The translations under genes were made by a program, and so were the position numbers. A stretch of DNA of 23,506 nucleotides from Proteromonas lacertae (Eukaryota > Sar > Bigyra > Opalinata > Proteromonadidae): the NCBI GenBank assembly GCA_002245135.1, contig NGBS01000375.1, positions 1 to 23,506 on the forward strand, read 5' to 3'. How positions within the stretch are numbered: position 1 is the stretch's first letter; every line of letters begins with the position of its first letter. Positions 11,016-20,406 of this stretch are shown in pieces. The notes under the pieces were generated by a model. It made no database searches and was not told where the DNA came from. It saw only the letters and a program-made list of their open reading frames with translations.

Positions 11016-12422
11016 TATAAAAATTTTTAGCTACTAAATACAAGCGAAAATATTGTTCATTTCATTTTTCATTCTACCCCATTCATAAATATTTGTAGCA
11101 TGTGTTATTTTAACTATAATAATAACAACATAAATAATAAATAAATTATTTAATATTCAACAAGAAAAATCTACTTTCTATAATTCTTATTTGTAGTTCT
11201 TCCTTTTCGAATGATAGATTTCTGTGTAAAATTAATTTAGTTTTATTATCAACGAATATTATTTTTATGCTTGTCCCATTGCAGCATAGTGTATTAGGAA
11301 ATAACATCTTGAGCGAACTACTTATAGTATTTGTAATATTCTTGACATATATGTTGAAACTTTACAATTAATTATATTATACCTTTATATAGTCCGATTT
11401 CCTATTTAATAATACATTGAAATAAGTGACAACATAAGAAAAGAAAATAGTATTCTTTTATATTCTCCGATTTCAAACTGTTTGTCATAATTTTCTGTAT
11501 TTGATACTATTTTTGAATTGAATAATGTTAAACAGTAATAGAATTAATATGATATTCGGCAGCATCGAACTTATTTTGTTAATATACCTGTGATTATATC
11601 GATTTCAACTAATGTTACTCTTACTATCTAAATATTATTATTTTCTAAATATATTGAGTATAGTAACTACAGAATAAACTACAAAGAGTTATAGAGCCAA
11701 CCAGACGAAATTGTTTCAAATATTCAAGTATTAAATCATATTTTGCTAAATATAACATTGAATCCTGTGATGCACAAACATAACTATATATGATAATACG
11801 AATTCGTCTCGATTTAGACATTTTAGGTCATTTTTATCATATTTCACTTCATAACTCCATATATTATCAGCCGTTAATTCACAATTTATAACAGAACCTA
11901 TTAGATAAGTATATAGTGCATATACAATGCGTAGGCTCAAAAAATAAAAATCAAGATAGTTTGTCAAATCAAAAGCTTGTGTTAAGAAATTTATTTTGCT
12001 TTTTTCTCATCCATTATCAGCTTAATAACAAAATAAACTGGAGATCCTAAGTGCAGTGATAATGCATAACTGATTTATGCACATAAAAGCGAAATGCAAA
12101 AATAGAGATTAATTATGTTTTCAATTAGAAATAAGAAAGATTCAATTTTTTTAGAATAGATTAGTTATATGTTTTTGACCTAATTAAGTTTAATATCGAA
12201 GTTTAGAAACTATCGGACTAGCTAAAAAAAAGTAAGGCTCAAAATTTGAACCTAAGGCTGAAAATACAAATTCTCCAAAAAAGCATATTGCAGACATAGG
12301 TTATATGACAAAGTAAGTATAAAAGTAACAATATTTCATCAAAATAAGTAAGAATATGCATTTAGTTTGTTTCTAAAGTCTCTAATCGCTCAACGGGGAG
12401 TTGTACTCAACGGGGAACAACA
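11016..12422 (-). repeat. Right terminal inverted arm of the MULE (1407 bp)
   Basis: This is the reverse complement of 7278-8684. The outer part carries gacaaagtaagtataaaag and the terminal ccgttgag pair in reverse. A diverged form of this outer segment (atgccaaagtaagtatat) is also found near the right end of the 617-bp element, at about 13014-13055. Confidence 0.93.
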
Positions 12423-12534
12423 AGCCTACAACGACATTTACAGCTAATTATGTAGAATAAGATGTTGTGGAAGAATATTTACAGCATACAAATGCCAATT
12501 TACATTCATCTCAATTCGATTAAGATTATGGTCA
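12423..12534. other. Short spacer between the two transposons
   Basis: 112 bp between the MULE tip and the smaller element. On the plus strand it reads as protein-like debris with interruptions; on the minus strand it is open but no more convincing. With the smaller element removed at its ggtca repeats, the plus-strand debris continues into 13152 onward. This suggests one decayed host segment was hit by the smaller element. Confidence 0.35.
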
Positions 12535-13151
12535 TGTTGTACGCCGTTGGGAGATTTGCGCCGTTGGGAGATAAAAGGGTTTTAGATTACGTTGAAGTTA
12601 TATACGTAACCATGAGCCCCTAAATATCACAGATATACACTTAGTTTTCAAAAAAGTTACGTTGGCTGTATATCGTACAGTTCTGGTTAATCAGTTATAT
12701 ATCCAACATTGTATATTTATACTTCATATTAAACGTCAATAGCAATAGCAGAAAACGAAATTAAAGTTTTTAGATGAATAGAATATAATAATTTTAATTT
12801 CTTTATACATGATATTGAAATTGAAAAAGTAGGCTTGAAAGAGGCTTGAACTCGATTTTTATTTTTCCATTTTTAATTGCCTTAACATCAATTTTTTCAT
12901 ATCTTATTCATCTCAGCTGATGTATTTTTGTCTGTAGTAACGATTGAAACAAAAAAATATTGAATGAAGTAAAATGCGTTTCATATATACAAGGCGGAAG
13001 CTTAAAAAAAAATATATCACAGATGTAGCTTATATGCCAAAGTAAGTATATATTTGATTATAACTCACCTCCAAACCCTCTACTGTCGAATTAGTTTTTA
13101 ATAAAACCCTTTTATCTCCCAACGGCTCAAATCTCCCAACGGCGTACAACA
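12535..13151. mobile_element. Non-autonomous MULE relative (617 bp, MITE-like)
   Basis: The ends are inverted repeats of about 50 bp (12535-12584 and 13102-13151) with one mismatch, starting tgttgtacgccgttgggag. Each end holds a ccgttggg pair at 17-bp spacing (12542 and 12559; mirrored at the right end). The element is flanked by ggtca on both sides (12530-12534 and 13152-13156), a perfect but short candidate target duplication. It encodes no transposase. Its left half matches the relic at 10375-10735, and part of its right end matches the outer arm of the large element. It was therefore probably mobilised by this transposase family. Confidence 0.85.
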
Positions 13152-13640
13152 GGTCATATTTCGTTAAAAGATGTAGTAATACCTAACAGATTTCCATACT
13201 ATTCAAGAAGATAGGATAAGTTTAATATATTATGAGAAGCTGAAGGTGTTATTAGCAAAAAATGATTAAACAGATAAGGTGATAAAGGCAAAAGGAAATA
13301 ACAATCAAAGACGCATGATTATACAATTTTGATAAGACTAAGTACAAATACTTTCATGATTTAGTAACTACAGAGGTTATTGTACTTGCGATAAATCTAC
13401 AGGAAATACTGTATTTCAAAGGAAGAGAAGTTATCTTTAATATAATGCTCATAGAGATAGTGCTCATTGTAAAGAATCATCTTTAAGAGACGCAATCAAT
13501 GATCTATTATCAGAAAGACAAAATTACCGTACTATAGAGTTCGTAGATTCCTAAATATGCCTCTAGAAAAAGCATTACAAAGAAAAAGTAGTCATAGACT
13601 AGGATCAGGAAAAAATAATCTAACCTCAAAATCATAAACT
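13152..13640 (+). pseudogene. Decayed coding segment, unidentified
   Basis: Several frames give protein-like runs, the clearest being YRGYCTCDKSTGNTVFQRKR and AHCKESSLRDAINDLLSERQ around 13360-13550, with frequent stops between them. I do not recognise a family. Cys and His residues are present but form no standard finger I can name. It may be a host gene remnant or an older element that received the transposon insertions. I see no intact gene. Confidence 0.3.
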
Positions 13641-13676
13641 TCTAATATAATTAGAAAAACAACCATTAATTTTAAA

Positions 13677-13930
13677 AGCATTTTCTTTTCTCAAATTCTT
13701 CTTTAGATGAAGTTAATAATTCGATAATATCCAATCTATGTGAATTTAAATCTGCTTTATTTATTTTGAGGTGTCTGTTATATCATCATAATCATTATTT
13801 ATAAAAGTACCAAAATCATCTGTAACATATTCCATTTGTTGTATTAGATTATTTGCATATTCATTGCAACATTGATGCTTATAAAACTCAAGTGATTTAT
13901 GATAGTTTAGAATTACAAAAGAATTATATT
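13677..13930 (-). CDS. Possible small coding segment, divergent from Tim22
   Basis: On the minus strand about 55 codons are open (NYHKSLEFYKHQCCNEYANN ... YDDITDTSK). After a one-base shift in an A-run they continue as NKADLNSHRLDIIELLTSSK...KRKCF and a stop near 13677. The composition is helical and acidic, like a small coiled-coil subunit, but I do not recognise it. I could not place a convincing start or 5' exons between here and the Tim22 ATG at 14152. It may be a small gene with unresolved exons or debris. Confidence 0.3.
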
Positions 13931-14151
13931 ATACTTAATATATTACCTTTATTGTTGAATAAGGATGAATTTGGTACTATTATATTATATTACCACAACA
14001 TTTTATAATACATAATTAGATGTAGATGTTGTTGTAAGATTATTAATAATTTTATATTTTCATTTTTATTTCTTTAAAAAAGGTTTTAGAAAATTATACG
14101 AAAAAATACACCCCATTATTTTTTTTCATTTCATTTTTCTCATTTTTCAAC

Positions 14152-14835
14152 ATGGATATTCCAAAATTATCATATCCATATACATTAATAGGTGATGCTT
14201 TAGATAGAATGTCAGACGATTCTAAAAGAACTATAATTAATCCTCTTATGGCAATGTATTTATAGTTTGCTATAGTATAATAAAATAGGACAAGAGGTTT
14301 ATCCCCAGATGCACCAATTCCTGCTCCAGAATATGGAAGATTTACAGAATCCTGTTTAGTAAACGCTGCATTGGGTGCAGTTATGGGTGGAGGAGTAGGT
14401 CTTTTAACAGGTTTACTCTTTGGAAGTTTTGATGCAATGAGTGGTCCAACAACAGCTACATTTAGTCAAAATCTTCCATTGAAAGAAGAAGTATATATTT
14501 TTAAAAAACTATACCATGTAGATGATTAGAAGTTATAGGAAAATATGGTTAAAAATGAGAGGTTGGGCAAAGAATTTCGCTGGTTTAACATGTATTTATT
14601 ATTAGTTATATTTTATTCTCGATATATAGTGGTTTTTAGTGGATGTGAATGTGCAATACAAAAATTTAGAGGAAAACAAGATAAAACAAATTCAATCGCT
14701 GCTGGATGTGTAAGTGGTGCAGCATTGGCAACAAAAGCAGGATTTTATGGTATGTGTGCTGGCTGTGTGTCGTTTGCTATTTTTTCGTATGTGATAGACT
14801 CATATTTTGAATATCGTGAAGATTCAAAGGAATAA
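14152..14835 (+). CDS. TIM22: Mitochondrial inner-membrane translocase Tim22 (four exons)
   Basis: Exons are 14152-14255, 14289-14490, 14522-14591 and 14630-14835; introns are 33, 31 and 38 bp. The spliced product is 193 residues, close to the usual ~200. Tim22 is the channel that inserts multi-spanning carrier proteins into the inner membrane. Supporting motifs are the Gly-rich first helix (AALGAVMGGGVGLLTGLLFG, then SFDAM) and the signature around RGWAKNFAG, FSGCECAIQKFRGKQDKTNS and AAGCVSGAALATKAG. Four hydrophobic segments are visible. The two Cys conserved in the family are plausible at ESCLVNA and SGCECAI. The alternative acceptors I tried for intron 2 lead to a stop or the wrong frame, so the one at 14521 is favoured. 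A T/C-rich stretch precedes the ATG. Confidence 0.93.
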
Positions 14836-14999
14836 TTAATTATTTATTGTTTACCTTGTTTGTATTTATATACTTTTATTTGTTGCTCAGGTTATTTAAT
14901 GCGGTTGTACGTTGTAATTGGAATTGTGTTTAAGTGTTTTTTTTTGAATTCAAACCAAGAGGCTTGATCAATTAGATTATTCTTTTGTTATTAGAGAAC

Positions 15000-17036
15000 A
15001 TGGAAAGATTAGAATATGTGTATCATTCTAAAAAAATTCATTGTATAGATTTGGTTCAGATGACTCTGGTACTGAAGAACCAGCAGAGCATAACAAGTAT
15101 GATTGGATAATCTGTGTATTAATGTGTGTTGGAGCAGCTATAGTAAGTAACCTAGGAACAAATTTCCAAAAGATGGCATTAAATAGAAGAGTTCAGCATA
15201 AAGAAGGTGCACATAAATATTTGACTTATGTTATATGGATTGTTGGATTTATATTAATCGTATTAGGTTCATTTGGAGATTTTGGTGCTTTGGGATTCGG
15301 TGGTATATAAAATTATTAGTTAATGTTATTTATTTAATAGCTCAAAGTATTGTAGCTCCATTAGGATCATTGACATTAGTTGTAAATTTTGTTTTAGCGC
15401 CATTAATGCATGGAGAGAAATTAGGTTGGATAGATTTTATGTGGACAGCTGTAATTATAGCAGGATGTACAGTGTCTGTAGCATTTGCATCACATGAAGA
15501 ATCTGAGTATAACATTATTTATATATAATTAAATAGTTTTGATCTTGCCACTTTGAAATCATTCTATAGAACAACTCGTTTTATAGTTTATTTCACTACA
15601 GTAGTGGTAATAGTTGTAGTTATATTAATAGCAATCAAAGTGATTGAAAGAAGACAAAAGATTTATGGCAATTCATCCCCAGAATACCAAAAATTCTTTA
15701 AATTCCATAGATTCAGTTATGCATGCATTAGTGGTATTGCTGGTGCTCAAAGTGTGTTATTTGCCAAAACATGTGTTGAATTATTGATGAAGTTCTTCAA
15801 AGGAGGAGATTTCCCATTAGCTGATTGGTTCACATGGATTATATTAATTTGCATGGGTTCTACAATTGGATTACAAATATTTTGGTTGAATTGCGGCTTG
15901 GCTCGATGGGATTCTTTGTATAATATCCCAATCTTCCAATCATTTTGGATTACCGTTAGTGCAATAGGTGGTGGTGTGTTTTATGAGGAGTTTAATGGAT
16001 TTTCTACCTTACAATGGGTGATGTTCCCATTAGGTGTTTGTATTACAGTATTTGGTGTATATATGTTAACTCAAACAGCTCCAGCAAGTTCAGGTGATAA
16101 GAAATCTGCTGAAAAAATCAGTGGTCCAGAAGAAACACTTCCATTACTAGATAATGATGTTGATGGTAAAAGAAGAAGTAATTTAAGTGCAGAAATTGCT
16201 AGAGATAAAATCAATAAATTCCAATCAGGAGAATGGACTTTCTCAGAAGATTATACTGATTATGAAGTTGAATTTCACAATGTCGATTATGGTTTAGATA
16301 TTGTGCCAACTCATATAAAAGCAGTAAGTAAAGAAGATAGTAGGAATACAGCTAATTTAGAAGTATGGAAAGTTGGTGGTTTCCATCAAGTGAATGGCGA
16401 AATGGGAGAAGCACAAAAACACGGATTAATTCAACCAGGACAATTATTAGTAGCAATAAATGGAGAGTTGTTATTATCAAAGTATTTATCATCTGATGAG
16501 ATATTGAAGAAGATAAGAGATGCTACAATACCTATTTGTATTAGATTTAGACACTTTTTACATCCAAATGTATATATTTATTTATTTTATTATTAGAAAG
16601 AGGAAATTGATATGTCAGAATTACCTCATCAACCAAGATTTAGATCAAATAGATCACTTAGTGGATCAAAGTATATATATTTATTTATATTTTTTATTTA
16701 GTTTAGAACCAATCAGTCAGTTGATTCACAATTATGATAATATTTCAATAGGTGCATTTATATCCTTTTTTTTTATGTGTTTTAAATAAATATTTTCTTT
16801 AATTTATATTGTAAGATAAAGATGATTCTATTCCAGAAACACCTGAAGTGAAAGGAAAGAAGAAGAGGTTGACCAATATCATTGAGAAAATACCAACAAG
16901 TGCAATGAAATTATTGGATGGATTATTAGATGTTTTAGATCCTATTAATCCAGAAGCAGTAAAGACAAATGAGATGGGAGAACCTGTAGCAATTACTGCA
17001 ACTGATCCAACAGCCAATGATTCGAAAGAAGCATAA
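15000..17036 (+). CDS. NIPA-type (DUF803) magnesium transporter fused to a PDZ-like domain (seven exons)
   Basis: Exons are 15000-15019, 15049-15302, 15341-15506, 15537-16569, 16597-16670, 16702-16751 and 16816-17036; introns are 29, 38, 30, 27, 31 and 64 bp. They sum to 1818 nt, or 605 residues. The N-terminal ~350 residues form a polytopic NIPA/drug-metabolite-transporter fold, with SNLGTNFQKMAL, a GFGAQSIVAPLGSLTLVVNF stretch and an HGEKLGW loop. NIPA proteins carry Mg2+ and related cations in animals. Residues ~385-488 look like a PDZ domain: VGGFHQVNGEMGEAQKHGLI then PGQLLVAINGELL...SSDEI and IRFR. A charged tail follows. The last intron (donor gtgcat) is the least certain. It lies 164 bp downstream of Tim22 in the same direction. 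The transport substrate is inferred from the family only. Confidence 0.85.
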
Positions 17037-17344
17037 TTAATTAGAAGTTTATGATATTAATAATAATAATCATATAACAAATAAAGTATTATTATGAATT
17101 ATTTTAATATAAAACAGAAAGAATAATATTTCCATAATACAATAGTTTATATTCACTCTCTTTACTCTCATTGGTATTATCTTGAAGAAAATACAAAAAG
17201 AAAAAAAATATACAATTACACCTCAACACACACAAATTATAAAATCTAATAAATAACTATAAATATTAATAATTTAACTAATCAACACATACTATACCAT
17301 AATTAATACAACATAAAACATAATCAACAATTCCATTGTAAATA
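17037..17344. other. Convergent intergenic spacer, no gene seen
   Basis: AT-rich spacer between two converging genes (the NIPA-PDZ gene and the EF-hand-like gene). Nothing is visible beyond low-complexity A/T runs that would serve as 3' processing sequence. Confidence 0.5.
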
Positions 17345-18653
17345 TTAGTAAGTATTAGAAGACACAGTGGGAGAATGATTTGGTTTTGGTTTAACCTCAA
17401 TATACCTTTTATTAGGAGATATTAATGGACTAAACAAATTTGAATTAGACATGCCAAACTCATCTAAAGTAGATTTTGCTCTTGAACTAACTCTACTTCT
17501 ATTAATCTCCAGTTCTTCATTGTCTGTGACAGATAATCTCAAATTTGATTTCCTTATAGAGTCGTTGGGAGGTCTAGTTAGTGTAACTGATCCTTCTTCA
17601 CATTTAATTTTCATCAATGCAGGATTGAGAGATTTCAAACGTTTTGAACTCTTTTTATCTAATGCATTGTTATTACTTTCTTTGATAGTCAACGCTAACA
17701 TAGAACATTTGGCAACTTTTAGTATTTTTTCAACATCATATATACTATTTCCACTAAAATCATATGCATAAGGTGATTCTCTGCCAAAATATTTTATCTT
17801 AAAATTTTCAAAACAATTACCTACTGGAGGATAAGCACCATTGTGAGCTAATTGATAAGATTTAATAGTATCGAAATTATTTATTCTAAATATGATATTT
17901 TCATATCTAGTATGACCCAGTATATTGTATCTCATTGCTTCCAACATATTTTGCAGTTCGTAGAATAGATTGTTTTTTGCAACAATTGAGTAAAATTCGT
18001 CACTATTTACATATCTATAATATTATAATGTCAAAATATACAAAGAGTCAGTCTTGAAATACATATCGCAATCTTCTGCAGCATTTGGTTTATGAATTAA
18101 ATTCAAAATCTCCAGAAATAACTCCAAATCAATATAATTCTCATTTGGAATGCCATTTAACATTATACATACTATACAAATTAACATGAATTTGTAAATA
18201 TATATACATTTAATCACATATTTCAAAGGAACACAAGAAAAAAATATAACGGATTGAAAAAAATCATCCCAAGTAATTTCATCTTTTTTAGCCACTTTGC
18301 TATTATTAATTGCATCTAATTATTACATATAAGTGATAATCTAGAAATACGAAAGCAGGAAAAAAGTTTTTCTAGTAAGACAGAGTCTTTCATGTTCAAT
18401 CCTCTTAAAATTAATGATCTATCAACTTGATCAGCCCTAGTAGACTTGATAAAGAAATAAATTTATACCTAACCAGCATCACCTTGTAAAAATCAAGTAA
18501 CTTGCGCACATCTCCATTGGACACTATATTTTTTATTAAATTGCTAAAATATACAACAACAATAATTTGCCAAAATGAGAGAAATCTCGTTTAAAAGCGA
18601 TTCTGTATTATTAGACTATTATAAATTCATTAGAAAAAAGTTAGATATACCAT
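17345..18653 (-). CDS. EF-hand-like calcium-binding protein (six exons)
   Basis: Exons on the minus strand are 18653-18651, 18615-18483, 18444-18351, 18315-18208, 18171-18042 and 18014-17345; introns are 35, 38, 35, 36 and 27 bp. Phases agree throughout except for one extra T needed out of a T-run in exon 2 (about 18545). The product would be 378 residues. The EF-hand reading rests on LLEKLFSCFHAINNSKVAKK then DEITWDDFFQSV, a later helix-loop (IPNENYIDLELFLEILNLI), and YVNSDEFYSIV...MLEAMRYNILG. The loops lack several of the usual Asp residues, so calcium binding may be partial or lost. The C-terminal ~150 residues are Ser/Lys/Arg-rich and look disordered. The start would be an ATG followed immediately by an intron, which is tentative; the 5' end overlaps the plus-strand frame at 18575. 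Function is unknown. Confidence 0.62.
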
Positions 18654-19014
18654 ATTACTCAACCATCAATGATGATTTAATAAATGAAATAAAATTCGTT
18701 TTAATAAGTTTGACAGACGTTTGACACAAAAATGATTTTTAATTGGATTGTGAAAGAGTTAAATACACCCCCAAAATACAACATTTTCAGAAGATTCTAT
18801 GAAATACTAAGTATTTTGTGAATTGCCGTTTGTGTTTTGATGTGATGATCCGGTTATTTAAAGTAAAACAATTGTTTGACTTTATTTGTAATGAATTATT
18901 TATACATAAGGATGTTGTAAATAGATTTTGTCTAGAATAAAAGAATGAAATAGAAATTTCTCGATTATTCTGGAACAAACCTTCTCGAACTTATTTTTTT
19001 GACTTTTATTCTAA
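18575..19014 (+). pseudogene. Degraded or error-split coding segment, unidentified
   Basis: From ATG 18575 the plus strand reads MREISFKSDSVLLDYYKFIR... for 49 codons. After one-base frame changes it continues as MIFNWIVKELNTPPKYNIFR (18732), then VMIRLFKVKQLFDFICNELF (18842), ending at a TAA near 18938. The same frame reads on for some 50 codons (ISRLFWNKPSRTYFFDF). The pieces are helical and mutually compatible, perhaps a HEAT-like protein, but I recognise no family. The first 79 bp overlap the minus-strand EF-hand gene, so either that gene's first exons or this start is wrong. It is a gene with sequence errors or a true pseudogene. Confidence 0.35.
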
Positions 19015-20146
19015 ATGCAAGAACAAACTCTATCACAAGAAGAACAACAATCAATTAATACTATGAACAGAATACAAAAGGACTATGAAAGAGAATTAGA
19101 TAAATATAATCGTTTTAGCGAAAGATATAAAAGAGAGTCATGTAAATATTCATTTTATGTATGGAAATCACGTATTAACAAGGAATTTAAACCAGACAAA
19201 GAGCAAAAGCTGGCAATATCAAACTATGCTTATCAAATCGGAATGGTTGGTGAAAATATGAATAACTTAATACTAAAATTAGATAATATAGATACATATG
19301 GAAATGAAAACATCCGACAGACTAGAAAAGAACTGATAAAGACAATCCAAAATCAATAGATACAAACGATAAGCTATACAAACAAGCCAAAAGATTAAAC
19401 CAACTTTACATAGATCATTTCTTTCCTCCTGAAGTTGATAATAGCAAATGGAAGAAGAAAGGAATAAAAATGAAAATGAAAAATCACCATCAACTGAATC
19501 TGAATCTGAATCTGAATCTGAAGAAGAAATAAAAGAAGAAGTAGAAGATAATAATGAAAATAAATATCAAAATATACCAGATGCTCCTTCACTTAATTCA
19601 TCTTTAGAAATGGAACAAGAAGATAATAACAACAAAAAATCAAGAAGAAGAAAACACCATCATAATAGACAAAGTGAACAACAAGAACAAGAACAATATA
19701 ATGAACCATTACTTCCTCAATTTGTAGAAAGTTCTCGACATATTAATAGAAAATGGACACCACGTTATAAATTAAATCGTTATGGAAGAGATTTAGCATT
19801 GAGGGTTGAATTACCATATGTGAAGGAAGAGAATATAGAAATATCACTAGATCCAGATAATGATACCATAAATATAAGTGGAATGAGAAATTTAGAGAAT
19901 ATGTACAGTAGATTTAATGCAATGAAAGATTTCAATACTCCAAATTATGATTATTTTGAATTAGAAGTTCCAATTGAATTGAATAAGATTGATACAGAGA
20001 ATATTCGTTATGAATTTGAGGATTTTATACTAACAATTATTTTTCCATCCAAAAGAATAATATATAATAATAGAAATGATAATAGGTATATCAACAGCTG
20101 GTTTAATAATGATTATTATCCTCGTAATCCATTTTTCGCATTTTAA
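19015..20146 (+). CDS. BAG-domain co-chaperone joined to an alpha-crystallin (small heat-shock) domain
   Basis: The ATG at 19015 is preceded by an in-frame TAA. Residues ~60-114 form a BAG domain (ILKLDNIDTYGNENIRQTRK then ELIKTIQ), which in known proteins binds the Hsp70 ATPase and speeds nucleotide release. The frame breaks near 19357 (one base short in an A-run). It continues as TNDKLYKQAKRLNQLYIDHF...VDNSKWKK and runs straight into the 232-codon frame at 19448, again one base short in an A-run. That part has an acidic Ser-Glu repeat linker (TESESESESEEE), a basic patch with His-rich KHHHNR, and an alpha-crystallin domain (ALRVELPYVKEENIEISL ... FELEVPIELNKI ... YEFEDFILTIIFPSKR). No stop separates the BAG reading from the second frame, so one gene of about 380 residues is the simplest reading. 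The alternative is two adjacent genes, the second starting at 19448. No introns are seen. Confidence 0.72.
19494..19521 (+). repeat. ctgaat hexanucleotide run (Ser-Glu repeat)
   Basis: Between four and five copies of ctgaat in the coding linker of the BAG/alpha-crystallin gene, read there as Glu-Ser repeats. In the neighbouring frame the same bases encode Leu-Asn repeats, so only the acidic reading looks like real protein. Confidence 0.8.
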
Positions 20147-20406
20147 TTACATTAATTTTATTATTTAATACCATTTTTTTGTTGTTTTGTTGTTTCAAAA
20201 ACAAAGCATTCTGTAAATATATTTGAATTGTTAAAGAGTATAGTGAAATAATAAAAAAATATAAAATATTTTGGTTTAATAATTAGTTGTCTCACCTTCA
20301 TATAGACTTGCGATGCTTGATATTGATTTATGAAGAAATACAAATGTAATTTGGGTAATTTACTTTTGGTCATAATTACACGTCATAAAAGATTTCATTG
20401 TTATAA
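20147..20406. other. Intergenic spacer with SLC12 upstream region
   Basis: 260 bp between two genes in the same direction. I see T-rich and A-rich runs, no RNA gene and no frame worth reporting. The promoter of the SLC12 gene should lie here, but no named element is recognisable. Confidence 0.4.

Larger units (their letters stand above)
7278..12422. mobile_element. Mutator-like (MULE) DNA transposon with 1.4-kb inverted arms
   Basis: This 5145-bp element begins tgttgttccccgttgag and ends with the exact reverse complement. The two arms (7278-8684 and 11016-12422) are collinear with no length difference, since every matched pair sums to 19700. The long stretches I compared base by base were identical. 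The centre, 8685-11015, encodes a FLYWCH/WRKY-like zinc finger plus MULE transposase and also carries a second, related element end at 10375. Flanking bases are agtct on the left and agcct on the right, a possible 5-bp target duplication with one mismatch; MULEs usually make 8-11 bp, so this is weak. Near-identical arms suggest a recent insertion or recent arm duplication. A palindromic assembly artefact is the main alternative. Confidence 0.85.

Noticed and set aside
7278-12422. LTR retroelement or Polinton instead of a MULE
   Set aside because: The long repeats are inverted, not direct, and the only enzyme is a zinc-finger DDE transposase; there is no reverse transcriptase, integrase, polymerase or capsid gene.
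12423-13640. Ciliate-type code (TAA/TAG as Gln), suggested by stops in the debris
   Set aside because: TAA and TAG end the dynein, Tim22, NIPA, SLC12 and Rpp21-like genes at the expected C-termini, and TGA also interrupts the debris.
14105-14116. Possible promoter motif aaatacacccc before Tim22, seen again near 18758
   Set aside because: Only two occurrences, one of them within a possible coding frame, so no case for a shared element.
14545-14640. ATG at 14545 as the start of a separate small protein
   Set aside because: That frame crosses an intron of Tim22 and only enters the Tim22 frame by reading through it; the spliced Tim22 exon explains the bases better.
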